A stretch of 64,000 nucleotides of DNA from Merluccius polli (GCA_030340625.1 JAOPHQ010005721.1:108794-172793), one strand, 5' to 3'; positions 12,300 to 25,100 are shown, numbered from the stretch's first letter. Notes: generated by a model not told the origin, from the sequence alone. A program made the numbers and translations.

Positions 12300-15060
12300 A
12301 ACAAAATGGAAATTAAATTGGTGTATGTATGTATGCATGTATGTGCAAACGTATGTATGCATTAATGTATGTACGTGTGTGTGTTTGAATGAGTAAGTAG
12401 GGAGACTTGCATTCCACAACCAGTTTAAAATCATGAATCATTGTAATGAGGATCGTAAGCCCGGTGATCTTATCAATGCTTATCTACCCTTCTCTTCTTG
12501 TTTTTCGCCAGCTTAAACCACCCGCATGTCCACATCTCTGCTGTTATGACTATCAACTGTGCTTTCCTTAATGGGTGTGGCATCACGCATCGCAAATAAG
12601 CAAAAACCCAGACAGTTATATAGCGAGTGGGGAACACTGGGAAGCCATTCAGCAACTACGAAAAACAAATCCTTGTGTGGTCTGCCATTTTAGCGGGAAG
12701 AGGACGCTTCTTTGAGATGCATATTTTTTACACAGTTGCTACTTTATCTCACACACACCACTGGAGCGAGCCATCATTCCTGTTTTTATTGCTCTCATGC
12801 TCTCAAAAATGATTTTGTAAAAAAACGAGGAGATAAGCAAAGCTATGAGTAATGAAAAAAGCGTCTGAATGCCATTGGCGTGCAGATCTCACAAGCTGTG
12901 TTGGGAGTGGCACTGGGGTTGAACTGCACGGTACTGAATAGCCAAGGAAGCGTGAAGCTCCTTCCCTACGTTCCTTACTGGAAAACAAACAGCAGTTCTG
13001 AGAAAGGATGACACACAACAGGACTGCCGACAAAAAACAAACCTTCAAAGATTGCGAGATGACTATCTAAACAAAGACGATAGGACAATATTATTCCTTA
13101 AATATGTACATGTGTCTGTATACACATCACCTGAGCATCTCGCCTTGTAAAAACACATGCACAGGTACATAGAAGGTGGCATCTGTATACAACACGTGTA
13201 CAAAAGTGTTAAACAATTTGCGTTTTCTGATGATTCGTTAAGTAAAGATGCAAGAGAAGAATTAGAAGAATTAGAAGAATTAGAAGAAGAAGAAGAAGAA
13301 GAAGAAGAAGAAGAAGAAGAAGAAGAAGAAGCAGCTTGTAACTTGTTTAAAAGCGACCAGCAATCAGAGTTACAGCTTGGGGAAGTGCCCCCCACTGGTC
13401 AGCCCAAGCAGGGGGTCTTGTTGGTTATGTCTCATAGACTGGAGAGGTCTTTGTTCCTGCGTGTATACACGCGATCCACACTGATTGTTCCTTTGTTTGT
13501 CACATCTCCAGGACACATCCGTCCAGGACGAGCGCAATCTCACACACATCCGGGCTTAAGCACACATACACACCATATGGCCACAACCAAGATCTTCACA
13601 AATAAGACAAGTGGGAACTCTTTCTTTTTTTACCCGGAGTAACGTAAATAGACGTTGACCTATAAATTAAATCAAGGGAACCTAAAGGATTTAGTATTTA
13701 GCGAGACTTATCATTTTAGATATTTAGATACAGGTCATTAATGAAGAGGTAGGGAGATGCGGACATTGGGGACACAAACACACTAGCCACTACTACACTA
13801 CCCTGCCTCCATTTACCTAGCACGTCGGCCAATTGACTTGTGACATACACTGGAGAGCCATGTACGTGTTGACTTTAGAGCGTTGGTGCTAACCTATGGC
13901 ATGGTCAGCACCGATACCCAGGGTGCCATGGAGTCAACCACCATTGAGGCCAAATGTGCTACAAAACCAGCGTTTCCCACGTTCTCCACTCTACCTTAAA
14001 CCACACCGGGAGCAAAAAGCTGTGGTATTGCCACACACAGGTTTGGATGTGGGTTTGTTCTGACCTGTGAAGAAATACCCAGTGTGGTAGTTCATTTTTC
14101 ATAAGATGACCTCAGTTCCACATGCCTTCACTTAATGCATATGACTTAAAGGAATAATACTGGCTAAAACACTTTGACATAAATTGTTATAAAACAGCTA
14201 ACATCCATGTCCTACTCATTCCAATATATATATATATATATTTTTTTTTTTTCCTGATATGTATAATATAGTATTTTATTGTTATTTGCAATTTGTCACT
14301 GGCTTACGTGTCAGGCTTCCCATGATCTGCTCCAGTGTGCTTTTTTCCTACGTTACCAAGAATGCTACCCCCTCTCAACATCAGCAGGCAACATGTAAAT
14401 CGTACATTTATAAATTGAATAAATGAATCAAATGTATTATAACGCTATGTATAACAGGCTTTATTATTAATTGTGAAAGTTTCCTATTAAAATGAGGCCT
14501 TGCCTCGGCAGCTGTAGGGAGATCATGGCCATCCCCCAACCTCACAAAGCCGAAGTGCATTCTGGATTTGAGAGCTCAGCAAAAATATGTGTCCTCTTAC
14601 TAAATTACTGATTTCTCGCCATAGGAAGATTGCAAAAATGTAACATTGGAACGATGTCAAAGTACATTTAAGGGTGTGGTACTCACTAATCTGGAAGTGT
14701 TGTGAAACATAATCATTGGTGATAAAATGTGTATGTGTCACGGCCTGTTGTGTTGAATTTCCTTGTTCTGTCATTTAAGAGCTTTTAATATACCTTTTTT
14801 TTCCCCAACATTTGTTAAGAAAATCGGGTGGATAGTTAGGTCAAGTTATAACATAGGTCAATGCACTTAAAGTTTTTATAATTATTTAGCTTGATCTAAT
14901 AATAAATTAAAGTTTGTCTTTTAGTTACTAAAAAAAGAAAAGAAAAGTTAATTGAATTCCAGTCAGAGCAAATGTAACACGCCAACTCATCTTGATGACG
15001 GACAAAGGCATGTGCTGAGGAGTCCTGTGGTTTAGGACGGTGGAAAAAGGTGGGCGGTGA
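12300..15060. other. Intergenic DNA upstream of keratin 18
   Basis: Contains imperfect GTAT/GCAT repeats (12320-12385), a GAA microsatellite and an (AT)n/T-run (14224-14252). No coding exon is supported. Distal keratin enhancers could lie here but none is identifiable. Confidence 0.35.
13255..13333. repeat. (GAA)n microsatellite with GAATTA-type start
   Basis: Three GAAGAATTA-type units grade into about 19 GAA triplets. Poly-Glu and poly-Ser frames over it are compositional artefacts. Confidence 0.95.
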
Positions 15061-15251
15061 CCGGGTGAATGTGGGAGTGGCCAGGGGGCAGGGCCAGGGG
15101 CCCAGTGACTTTAAATACTACCGGCAGCTTCCCCTCTCTTCCTGCGTTGTGTCTGTGTGCTCCCGTTAGTGCTTAACCCAGCCTGTGCCTCTCACTCACA
15201 CACTCTCTCACTCTCTCTCTGTGCCGAGCTGTAATCCAAGCCAGCAACACA
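15061..15251 (+). promoter_or_regulatory. Core promoter and 5' UTR of the keratin 18 gene
   Basis: A G-rich stretch resembling GC boxes (15081-15100) is followed by a TATA-like TTTAAATA at 15110-15117. Transcription would then start near 15140, leaving a pyrimidine-rich 5' UTR of about 110 nt before the ATG at 15252. The position is inferred from the motifs. Confidence 0.6.
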
Positions 15252-17785
15252 ATGAGTTACCAGAAGACCTCGTACTCCGTCCGCTCCTCCAGCAGCAACA
15301 GAGTGCCCTCTGGCCAGGTGTCCATCACTCGCACCTCCGCAGTCCCTGTCAGGGCGGCCAGCATCTATGGAGGCGCCGGTGGCCAGGGGTCCCGCATCTC
15401 GACCTCCTACCAGTCGAGTGTCCGCAGCAGCGGTATGGGAGCCGGGATGGGACTGGCCTCCGGGATGGGGGGTGGCTTGTCCAGCAGCATGCAGGTAAGC
15501 TCCAGCGGGGAGTCCGGCCATATCATGGGCAATGAGAAGTTTGCCATGCAGAACCTCAACGACCGACTGGCCAGCTACCTGGAGACGGTGAGGAACCTGG
15601 AGCAGGCCAATGGCACGCTGGAGATCAAGATCCGCGAAGCCATGGAGAAGAGTGGGCCCGACTTCCGTGACTACAGCAAATACCAGGCCATCCTGGATGA
15701 CCTGAGGAGGAAGGTGAGTCACAGCGGTGGAGGAGGAGGAGGAGGAGGAGATGGTGGGAGGAGGGGGGAGCAGTGAGAGGGTGGTGGTGGTGGGGGGATT
15801 TGCTCGCTGCTTGGGGAAAAAAAGTTTGTCTGGGGTTTTTTTAAGGTGGGAGGGAACATGGAGGGTTTTGCTACAGAGCCTGAGAGATAGAAGACCGAAA
15901 TAGGAGTATATAAAGGAGTGGAGGCCAGAGAGATGTGAAATGTATGTAAAGGCATGTAATTAGCATTGATGAATGAAGAGTTCTACAAGTTCTACATTTG
16001 ACGGTTTGAATACTTTTTACCTTTTGTAAATTACTGAATTGTAATTTACAAAAGGTAGAAGATAATCACAAAGAGAGTGAGCCAAGAAGCAGAGATGATG
16101 ATTTGTACACCGTGTCATTAACACTTCTCACCCAGCTTTAAACTGACCTTAAAGTTATCAGGCTTTAGTTCTGAGTCGTTCCCTGTTCTCTGTATGATTA
16201 GCTACTGTGTGGGCAGGGGTCCCGGGCAGGAGGCCCAGATGGCAGGAATTTTTGAAAAATAGTTAATGGACGTGAGAGAGAGAAAGTGAGAGAGTGAGAT
16301 AAAATGGAGGAGTTTGAAAGTAGTTCAGTGACCTTAAACATTAAAAGACAAACAAGTTGCAATGCCTAGAAGCTTGTGTGTTTGTTCATCTCACACCCTC
16401 TTGGCAATTATTCACTGTATGTATTCCCAAGAGACACAAAGGTAGCAATGTTATTTTACAACATGGTTTAAAGACTGTGTGTACAATATTACAACTGATA
16501 TGGAGGGAAATTAGGAGAAAGTGAAAACTAAAAGTCAACATGGAAGCAAACCTAGATAGCACACCTGCAGTTTTTATTTACTTTGGTAAGTATTTTTTCG
16601 CTTTGTTAGGAGTACACTTTTATGAAGTGTACTTTATAGTAAAATGTGTTCTATAAAAGAATATCAGGTATTTAATTAACCTTTGAGGTGGAGTTTGTTG
16701 GCTTAGTGACTTCACCATAGTCATTTAAAATTAATTAATTTAATCCAATCTCACACATGAACTTGACTCTCACCACATCCAGTAACGTTAAGATGTCTAC
16801 AGGATTATTGAGAATGGAAAGCCGAATTTACTCAAATTGCGTAACCAACCACACACGGCAGCACTTGTTGGTTGAAAACATTTGATAGGTTACAGAAATA
16901 AACTTGATATCGGTTTAAGAAAAGGGAACAATGGTGGTTTGGTTAATAGGCATGGTGGAGAAAGTATTTATTTCCAGGTTTCCTTGAAATCTGTATCAGG
17001 CATGGGAGGGAGGGGCCCACAAGAAGGTCAGCCAAGTCTGTCCTTGAATACAAGAGGATTAAAAAAACAGGAGAAGGATGAATGAGGGTTGGGAGAGAAA
17101 AAAAGGCTGACTTTCTATTTGGAAGAGATAATCTGTGGCAGTTATTATCCCTCATAACTTGCATACTGTAATGGGAGCCAACATGGGAGCCATTTTTGTC
17201 GGCTAACTACAACGTTTAACTGACTTTAGAAGTCAGTCATGCAGTCATAACAGTTTGGGTCTGAGGGTGATGAGTCCCCCCTCCACCACAGCCTAAACTA
17301 ACCCAGCCCACAGGCTTGCAAAAACAAAGATTCTCATCGCCAGCAACAACAGGAAACCTGACCCAGCCATATGCACTCATCGGCTCAAGTAAACATGCAC
17401 TTTCACAGACCCATATAGTCACACCTATAACCCCCCACCCACCCACCCACCCACACCCACACACCTTCCCCTTTCACCCTATCTCATGCAAATCACCTGC
17501 TCCCATCCTGCCTGCTGACAGGTAGAATCCTGTTCCTTAGCAGCCAAGAGAAAGTTGTTGCTTGGCAGTTAATGATTGGCTCATGGACTGATGTCACCTG
17601 CATGCCTCCCATCTGTTTATCCAGACCCTTCATCTAACGCAGCCGTACCGCTGTGCAAATACTGGTACCAGGTGCTTTCCAGACAGCCACTGGCACTGCA
17701 CTCGTTTGCACGGAAACATGACATGACAGCCATTACAGGAAACATGACTGCCATTATACATGCTTGCTTTCCAGTTAAACAAAAC

Positions 17786-17816
<31 letters not shown>

Positions 17817-19011
17817 CACTACTTTTTGTTTGTTTGACGTTGCCTGAGATCATTTAGTCCACTCTGGTTTCTAAATCCAGTGTTTTCTTTCCTCCACCTG
17901 GCTTAATCCTGGCGTAGGTGTTCGATGCCACCGTTGACAACGCGCGTCTGGTCCTGCAGATCGATAACGCCCGCCTGGCTGCCGATGACTTCAGAGTGAA
18001 GTAAGTGCAGATCATGCAACCACAGACTGTCAAAAACTAACAAAACTACAACCAGCAGACAACTGCTGGCAGCCCCACTGTTAAGGGATGGATGGTTGCA
18101 CTATTGTAGGTAGTGTAATGATGCAATAACTAACACTAGCGGCTAACATCATGGCATGTCTAGGTTGTCTGATGAGTCATCCTAATCTTCACACTCCATA
18201 GTCCTCTGTATGTCTGTACAAACTAAAGCACGGGCAATTCAAAAGGACTTATGGTTTCACTTAAAGCATGCCAAGATATTGTTGCTGAAAACCTGAAAAC
18301 CAACAAAGAAAACCAAACTGCTACTCCTAAGCAGCTTGGATTGGAATTCATTGTGTCATCAATCCATATGATCGCACAATTGAGAAAGCCAACTGTGGGC
18401 TATTATTAATCGAAGCACCATGATTTTCTCTGTTCCGTGTTTAGGTTTGAGTCTGAATACACCATTCGCCAGTCCGTTGAGGCCGACATCGTGGGTTTGA
18501 GGAAGCTCATCGACGACACCAACATGGGCCGCATGAACTTGGAAAGCGAGATTGAAGCCCTGAAGGAGGAGCTCATTCACCTCAAGAAGAACCACGACAA
18601 TGTAAGTGCCAACCATTGACGGTATAAAAAAAACGAATCAATATGAAAAAGGACAGCCCCATACACAGGTTGTTGCCATTGCTGTTTTTGATTGGCAGAA
18701 ATCGGTGTTATTTCACGTCACTTACGTAACTTGAGCCAATCTGAAGCTCGGATTGCAATTGCGGGTGTTTCACCAGGGATGGTGCTATGGTTAGATTTTA
18801 GTCTTCTCTTCAAATTAAAACATTTTTCTCAAATGAAAAAGTATGTAGACACATTGTTCATGTTAAATGTTGAACTTTGTCACTTATATGTTATTTAAAT
18901 AGCACAGCCCAAGCATCCCTGCACAAATATTTGCTAACTGGGCTCAGACACAAGAACACATCATGTTCTCCAGAGCATGCGACAAGCAGTCGTGTCTGTC
19001 CTGACCTCCTG

Positions 19012-19048
<37 letters not shown>

Positions 19049-20519
19049 GTACATTCCTGAATGTTTTACAAACATACTGTTTATGTGGGAGACTGGGAGG
19101 GTTTGGTAGGAGTCCTGATCTGAAATATAGTGAATTCTTTGGCGAGCCTCATCATAAAAATCTCTCTTCTTCCCTGTTTGGCAACCACAAGGCTGTCTAA
19201 TTACTATCATTGAGATGACACAGCCTACACCCATGGGCTGCTTGTTTACAATTAAATGCAGCATTTTGTCTTGATTGAACTTAGGAGGTCATCTAGGGGC
19301 CAGTGACACACTTACAAACAATGAAACTACAGATAAGTCTACCTTTACTATGACAAATTAGACATAAAACCTACCTATCTGCCTTTTTCAGGATGTGATG
19401 GAGCTCCGCAGCCAGGTCTCCCAGTCTGGAGTGCAGGTGGATGTGGATGCTCCTAAGGGACAGGACCTAGCCCAGATCATGGCAGAGATCAGATCCAAGT
19501 ATGAGAAGATGGCACTGAAGAACCAGGAGGATCTGAAGGCATGGCACGAATCTCAGGTAAACAGCTAGCCACCATGGACATGCCAATACATTCACTTCCC
19601 CCCTCCAAGCAAATGATAGAAGGAAACGAATAGTAGTAGTAGTAGTCTTATACTATTCATCAATTCAGGTTGTTTTCATATCAGATAATGGACTAGAGAT
19701 GCTCACTCAACGTCTCACATTCCTGACCAAAAGAATGAATCCTACTAATCAGTGGATGGGTGTGTTGGATCTTTTCTTGCAGATTACCGTGGTACAGACA
19801 GAGGTATCCCAGAACACAGAGGCCCTCAAGGGTGCACAGATAGAGATCAACGACCTGCGCAGACAGCTACAGACCATGGAGATCGAGTTGGAGTCCCAGA
19901 GGAGCCTGGTGAGCCTTTGCTTTGTTATTATAGTCACTGTTCTTTACTCAGCACCCTCCCTTGTCCCGTGTCATCTCAATTTTTGCTGTTTTTTTGTTTG
20001 ATCCTTTATTTTCTTTACTAACAGAAACTGTCGCTGGAGGGTTCACTGAGGGACACCGAGATGCGCTTTAACATGGAGATCGAGGCCCACAACCGCATCA
20101 TCCTGGGGCTGGAGTCTGAGCTCACCCAGCTGCGTGGCAACATCCAAAACCAGACACAAGAATACGAGGCCCTGCTCAACATGAAGATGAAGCTGGAGGC
20201 CGAAATCGCCACATACAGGAGGCTGCTGGACGGAGGAGACTTCAAGTGAGTATGGAAAGACGACACAAAATGGCTGATGCAATGCATTTAGCAAATAGCA
20301 AAACAAATAAAGTCATGTCTTCATAAGTCTAGCTATTTGATAATATTGTTTATGTGATTACTTGACCTGCCAAGTGACTATTCTGGAACATCCCCCCACA
20401 GACTTCAGGACGCCCTGGAACAACAGAAAATGACCAAGATGACCAAGGTGATGACCGTCACACAGCACATGGTGGACGGCAAAGTGGTGTCATCCAGCAC
20501 AGAGACCAAGAACCTGTGA
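15252..20519 (+). CDS. krt18: Keratin, type I cytoskeletal 18 (seven coding exons, complete)
   Basis: Intermediate-filament subunit of simple epithelia, an obligate partner of a type II keratin (keratin 8 class). Coding exons are 15252-15713, 17918-18000, 18445-18601, 19392-19556, 19783-19908, 20025-20245 and 20402-20519, all with GT-AG introns, giving 443 residues (human K18 is 430). Residues 1-93 are a Ser/Gly/Arg-rich head. The rod starts near residue 94 with the helix-initiation motif LNDRLASYLETVRNLEQAN and ends at about 394-402 with TYRRLLDGG. Exon 2 has the canonical coil 1B stretch DNARLVLQIDNARLAADDFR. The linker between coils 1 and 2 keeps the K18 caspase-type site VDVD-A (residues 250-254). 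The tail ends with the K18 signature VDGKVVSSSTETKNL. The start is the first ATG, 135 nt after a TATA-like box, and begins MSYQKTSYSV. K18 rather than K19 or an epidermal type I keratin is chosen because of the short non-glycine tail and the VDGKVVS motif. Family and structure are seen directly; the ohnolog (krt18a or krt18b) is not resolved. Confidence 0.96.
15714..17917 (+). other. Intron 1 of keratin 18 with AP-1 consensus at its donor and a perfect hairpin
   Basis: The 2.2-kb first intron opens with GTGAGTCACAG, in which the AP-1 consensus TGAGTCA (15715-15721) overlaps the splice donor. It holds GGA/GGT-rich DNA (15728-15795), a perfect 17-bp-arm hairpin (16018-16057), a CCCA run near 17434-17455 and an (AAT)n tract (17785-17812). 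No extra exon is seen. In human KRT18 the first intron is a known AP-1/Ets enhancer, so regulation here is plausible, by analogy only. Confidence 0.5.
16018..16057. repeat. Perfect inverted repeat (17-bp arms, 6-nt loop) in keratin 18 intron 1
   Basis: Arm TACCTTTTGTAAATTAC (16018-16034), loop TGAATT, and the exact reverse complement at 16041-16057. No terminal duplication was recognised. It could be a chance AT-rich palindrome, a tiny MITE remnant or an RNA hairpin. Confidence 0.8.
19013..19047. repeat. 35-base G homopolymer in keratin 18 intron 3
   Basis: An uninterrupted run of G between GACCTCCTGC and AGTACATTCC, inside intron 3. It could be a real G-quadruplex-forming tract or an assembly artefact. 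Confidence 0.9.
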
Positions 20520-21044
20520 AGACCACCACACTGGTCACCATCACTCCCTTCAACTAATGCCGTCATACAATTGGTCAAATAATAAATAATTGGGAAAAAA
20601 AGCAACTCATTTGATTATTCTTGCTTATTTACAATGCTAACATGCTCATAAAATGGCTGAATATAGACCTGAAAATAGTTTCTTCAAACCACTTCCTGTT
20701 TATAGAGCACTAGCATTCAATTGGCTGATACAGACTGGAACACAAGACGAATCTCAATCATCTTCTATTTATTTCATTATTTCCTGTTTTTCTTTTGTCT
20801 TTGTGTTTTCTCACCCGTTAAAGAGTGCAAGAGTTTACAACAAAAAACTAAATCTAAATTAGACAACTTGGAGCTGTATTCAAGTCTATGCACTTGGGAC
20901 ATTTAAATAGCCAATAGCCAAACTAAAATGATGCAGATTAATTTGTTACGTAAAAAGAGTTTTTGTATACATCATCGTTTTCCTGGTTTTCTTTCTGTCT
21001 AGTTACAACTGCCATATTCTGTTATGTTCAGAGTCTTCAATAAA
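20520..21044 (+). terminator. Keratin 18 3' UTR with proximal and distal polyadenylation signals
   Basis: AATAAA occurs at 20581-20586, 62 nt after the stop codon, which would give a very short 3' UTR. A second AATAAA at 21039-21044 is followed by a T-rich segment and could be an alternative distal site. Which one is used cannot be told from sequence. Confidence 0.6.
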
Positions 21045-22148
21045 GCCCAATTTCAGTAAAGTCACCCAATTTGACTGGAACTTAAAATATACTTTATTTT
21101 CAACAACACAACACTGTATCTTGGAAACCTGGCAAAGCAAGCAGCTGGGACTGTAAACATAGTATTACTATTATGGTATCAGTATATTATGAATATTTAT
21201 CATATTATTTATCAATATTTAAATCACACTTTGAATCCAGAAGCTCCCAGATTCAAACTCACTAGTAAAACATGTACACACAACGATGAAGTTGTGTCAT
21301 AATTTATGAATGGAACAGAGGTGGTAATTATTTTGGGAGGTCCTAATTGGTTCACCACACACTAATAGAGAAATTCAGCAATTTTAGATACGAACATGTT
21401 CACGATGCATTGCGGTTGCAGCCAATCAGCAGAGGACGTTAAGGACGTATTAGTTGGTACAAATCAGACACACTCACAATATCTAACTTGTGTTTAAACG
21501 TCACGACATTACTTGTTACTGACTGGATCCAGAAACAGTTGTAATGGAAATCTGTTTTTGTCACATTACCAAAACAGGCAGATGGACATATAGAACATTG
21601 GGTTCTTGAAAGAATATGCATATGTGTGCATCTATTACTCATTAGTGAAATAGCTAACTTCCAGTGTGCGTTTGTTTGGTCTCCTTATTATCTGGTGTCT
21701 TATCTCCGATCTCTGTCGTTATTATGACTGTGTTATTCATTCATATTGGATTGTGTTTGCCCTACAGAATTGTATTTTTTCTCCGTAATACTAATGAGGC
21801 AAATTGGGGCATATTAATGATTTACTTTCGTATTAGTTTAGTATGTCATAACTGCATGTCAAGAATGTTCAATTTTATGTAATTTGAGCAGACTTTGTCT
21901 TAATAATACCAATACTTAAACTGATATCTGATAATGGATGTTTGAACGGGTTCAGGGTCAAGTACGTGTCAGGAGCCATAAATGTAAATTAATAAACCTT
22001 TCTTTCGATAACTTATCAGTGCTGCATTAGTGATCCTTGTCCTGCCTTGCACTTTTTTAATTCTAATTTGGATGTGCCGCACAAAGAAGGAGCCCGCCAC
22101 CCGGGGATCAGGATCTCCACCTTCAACAGCAGACAGTTTGGCAGTGGC
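21045..22148. other. Spacer between the two keratin genes
   Basis: About 1.1 kb of AT-rich DNA with no coding signal. A CCATAAATG near 21976 is the only TATA-like motif close to the second gene. It would put transcription start around 22005 and make the codons before 22149 untranslated, but they read like keratin head sequence (see the next gene). Confidence 0.4.
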
Positions 22149-25100
22149 ATGATCTACAACTACCAGTGCCTGGAATCCAGCTCTGGGTGTTTCATCACCG
22201 ACAATATGAAGACCACCATGCAGAATCTCAACAATCGCCTGGAAAATTACGTGGAGAAGGTGAAGAACTTGGAGCGGGCCAATACCAAGCTGGAGAGACA
22301 GATCATTGAGTTCCTGCAGAAGAGAGGCCCTGGCACAGAGAGGGACTACAGCAAGTACAAAGCTACCATTGCTGACCTGAAGTCCAAGGTGAGCATCATG
22401 CGCCTGGATCACCGCCTAATCGGTCCACCTCTTGAAAGCATCATTGATATTTGGGATGATGAAGATTCATATTGGATATTGAATCTTATACTCTTATACT
22501 ATATTCATTCAGAAAGTGTTCTGAGTTATGCAAGCTTGTAAGGCACTCCCATACAAGGTTAATTATGGACTTCAGATCATTTTCAATTTTGTTCATCAGC
22601 AGGTCAATAAAATCTATGATGTGCGCTGGGATTATCTACTCCTTTTTACCATCTCCTTCACCGGTAAACCGTTTTTACTTGCTCCTTTTGGAATAAGATA
22701 GGTCACTCTTAGTTGCATATGTGTGCTGCACGTGGAAAACGTTCTTCTACCCCCATTGCATGCATTAGCCAATGTAAGAACATAGACGGACGAGGAAGTG
22801 AGAAACAAGGAAGTGAGAAAAAGCCCAACAGTCTGACGTATGAATGTGTATGAATATTCATGACCTCGCCTACCTTGGCTTGAGACCGCCCTCAGGAAAA
22901 CAGTATACGACATTTCAGAATGTTTGTAAACAATAGGCGTCAAGATACTTCCGTTAATAATACTAAAGATAATGATACTAAATGATACTAAAGATAATGC
23001 TGTGTCTCTCGGTTTCATTAAAAAAATGTATTACGTCGCTATCATTTTCCGTTCCAGAGATAGACGCGAAAGACTCATATTCATGAGTAAGAGCCGAAAA
23101 CCTCTCGTTCTTCCCCCCCCCACCTCCTCCTCCAAACTAGAACAGCCTGAAACAGGCGCACCAGAGCATTTTTTTCACCAAAACCGGCTCACAGGGCATT
23201 CATTAATACTAGAGACCACTGCAAAATTAACGAAAAAACAATGAAATGAGACCTTTAAATATTTAAGCTTACTTACTTAGCTTTAGCTTTAAAATAACCC
23301 TATTTTCCAATAATCCATGCAGATCTTCAACATGAACAATGGAATTGCTGGGCATTTTATTGCCCTTGAAAATGCAGAAATTGAAGCACTTGCTTTCCAA
23401 GTCAAGTGAGTGTTTTAATTTTGGCCACACAAAACAATGAAAAGACTGAAATCTAAAGGTGAAGGTTAAAAATATTTACTTTCTTTGACGCTTGGCTCCA
23501 ACAGAATGGAATACGAGAGGAGAATGCGTCAGGCGGTGGAGGCGGATGTTTCGGGAATTCGCAAGATGCTGGACGACACCAACATCATCTGTCTACACCT
23601 GGAGAGCGACGTTGAGTCCCGCGCGGAGGAACGGGCCACACTGATGAAGTACCACAAGGCGGTAACGAGGAATTAGGAACAAAATATACGCAGCATACTG
23701 ACAAAAGATCAGTTTTCAAATGTTTTCAAACATTATTCCCTCCTCTTCATAAAAATAAATAGATCTTCTCTAGAGACCTTCAATGGAACAATATTTAAAA
23801 AAATGTGTAAATGTGATTTTATGTTTAGGCTAAAACAATGACAATCCGAAATAATGCATTGTAGTTTTGTTCAGATATACCCTAGGGCTGCCCCCGACTA
23901 AAGATTTTCTTAGTCAACTCTTCAAGCCAATGGTCAACTAATCGTCACACTTTTAATGTAATTATTTCAATTTATTTTTTGGGGCATCAGAAAACGGTTT
24001 GAGTTCCAGGGCGAGAGTGTTATTTTACAGATAATACAATACCGTAATAATCAGCCTTTAAAATATAATTTTTAGAAGCACACGCACGAAGCGAGCCGCC
24101 TATTAACAGCATGGACAAAGCGGTTCTGAAGGTTGTCGAAACTACCAGGAAGGAGACATTGAACACTTTTGATAATCATATTAATACACTGTATAACTGC
24201 ACACAACTTTATTTAAAAGCAAGCAAATGGAAACATTGTTTGTATTTTCGTGTCCGGTGCGTGTGGATGTGTGGCTCCTCCGGGGGAGCAGTTCATGTTA
24301 ATAGTGGTGTCCAGGAGGGTTCACCTTCGCGGGTGTAGTTACTAGGAATGTGCAACTATTGTCTTGTCTTAAAAATACAAAAGTGTTTTTAAAGTTAGAA
24401 AGATATTAGATATTCAACCGATATTCACGCTCCGGATTACAGCGATCAGACACGGGGAACTAAAGACGTCATCACTGTCCCGCGTGTCTAGCGGTGTCTC
24501 CCTACCTAGGTGTCTACCCAGCGAGGAGACGGTCGGGCAGCAGCACTCCTCTCTATAGAGCCATCGTTTGGTCAATATTTCTGCAGCGATGAGTTAAATC
24601 AGGACTTGTTGCGACCATGGATGTTTTCGGTTGCGATGCTTGTGGTGTGTTATTTTTATGTTGTACTTTTTGCGCGACTAATGAAAACTTATTCGACTAA
24701 GCCTCTGTCGATCGACTAAGGGATGGTTGACTATTAGGGGGCAGCCCTATACCCAATACATGCGTAGGTGCATGTCAAAGAAAAATAATTTAGTTTCGGA
24801 AAACTTCCTTTCGCAATCTCTTTGAACTGTAACCTCTTTGGTGCGGATGATCCAATTAGCAGTGTTCAGGAAGTGGCTTGCTGTTTCCCCTCCCACAGGA
24901 GCTGGCTGAGCTGCAAGCCCAGATCATGCAGAATGGAGTGCAGGTGGAAATCGACGCTCCTAAGGGTCAGGACCTGGCAAACATCATGGAGGAGATGAGG
25001 GCCAAGTATGAAAGGATAGTCCTCAAGAACCAGGAAGAGCTGAAGTCGTGGCATGAGTCTCGGGTAGGCCCAAAGGAAGTTCTGACAATATTAATTTCCA

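Noticed and set aside
13157..13642. 161-codon frame with a Glu run
   Set aside because: The Glu run is the GAA microsatellite; flanks show no conserved domain and no splice support.
1..15000. Neighbouring type II keratin (keratin 8) gene
   Set aside because: Searched both strands for type II rod-end (EIATYRKLLEGEE-like) and helix-initiation motifs and found none in the window.
20723..20906. Extra coding exon downstream of keratin 18
   Set aside because: The short frames here lie after the stop codon and first polyadenylation signal and carry no keratin tail sequence.
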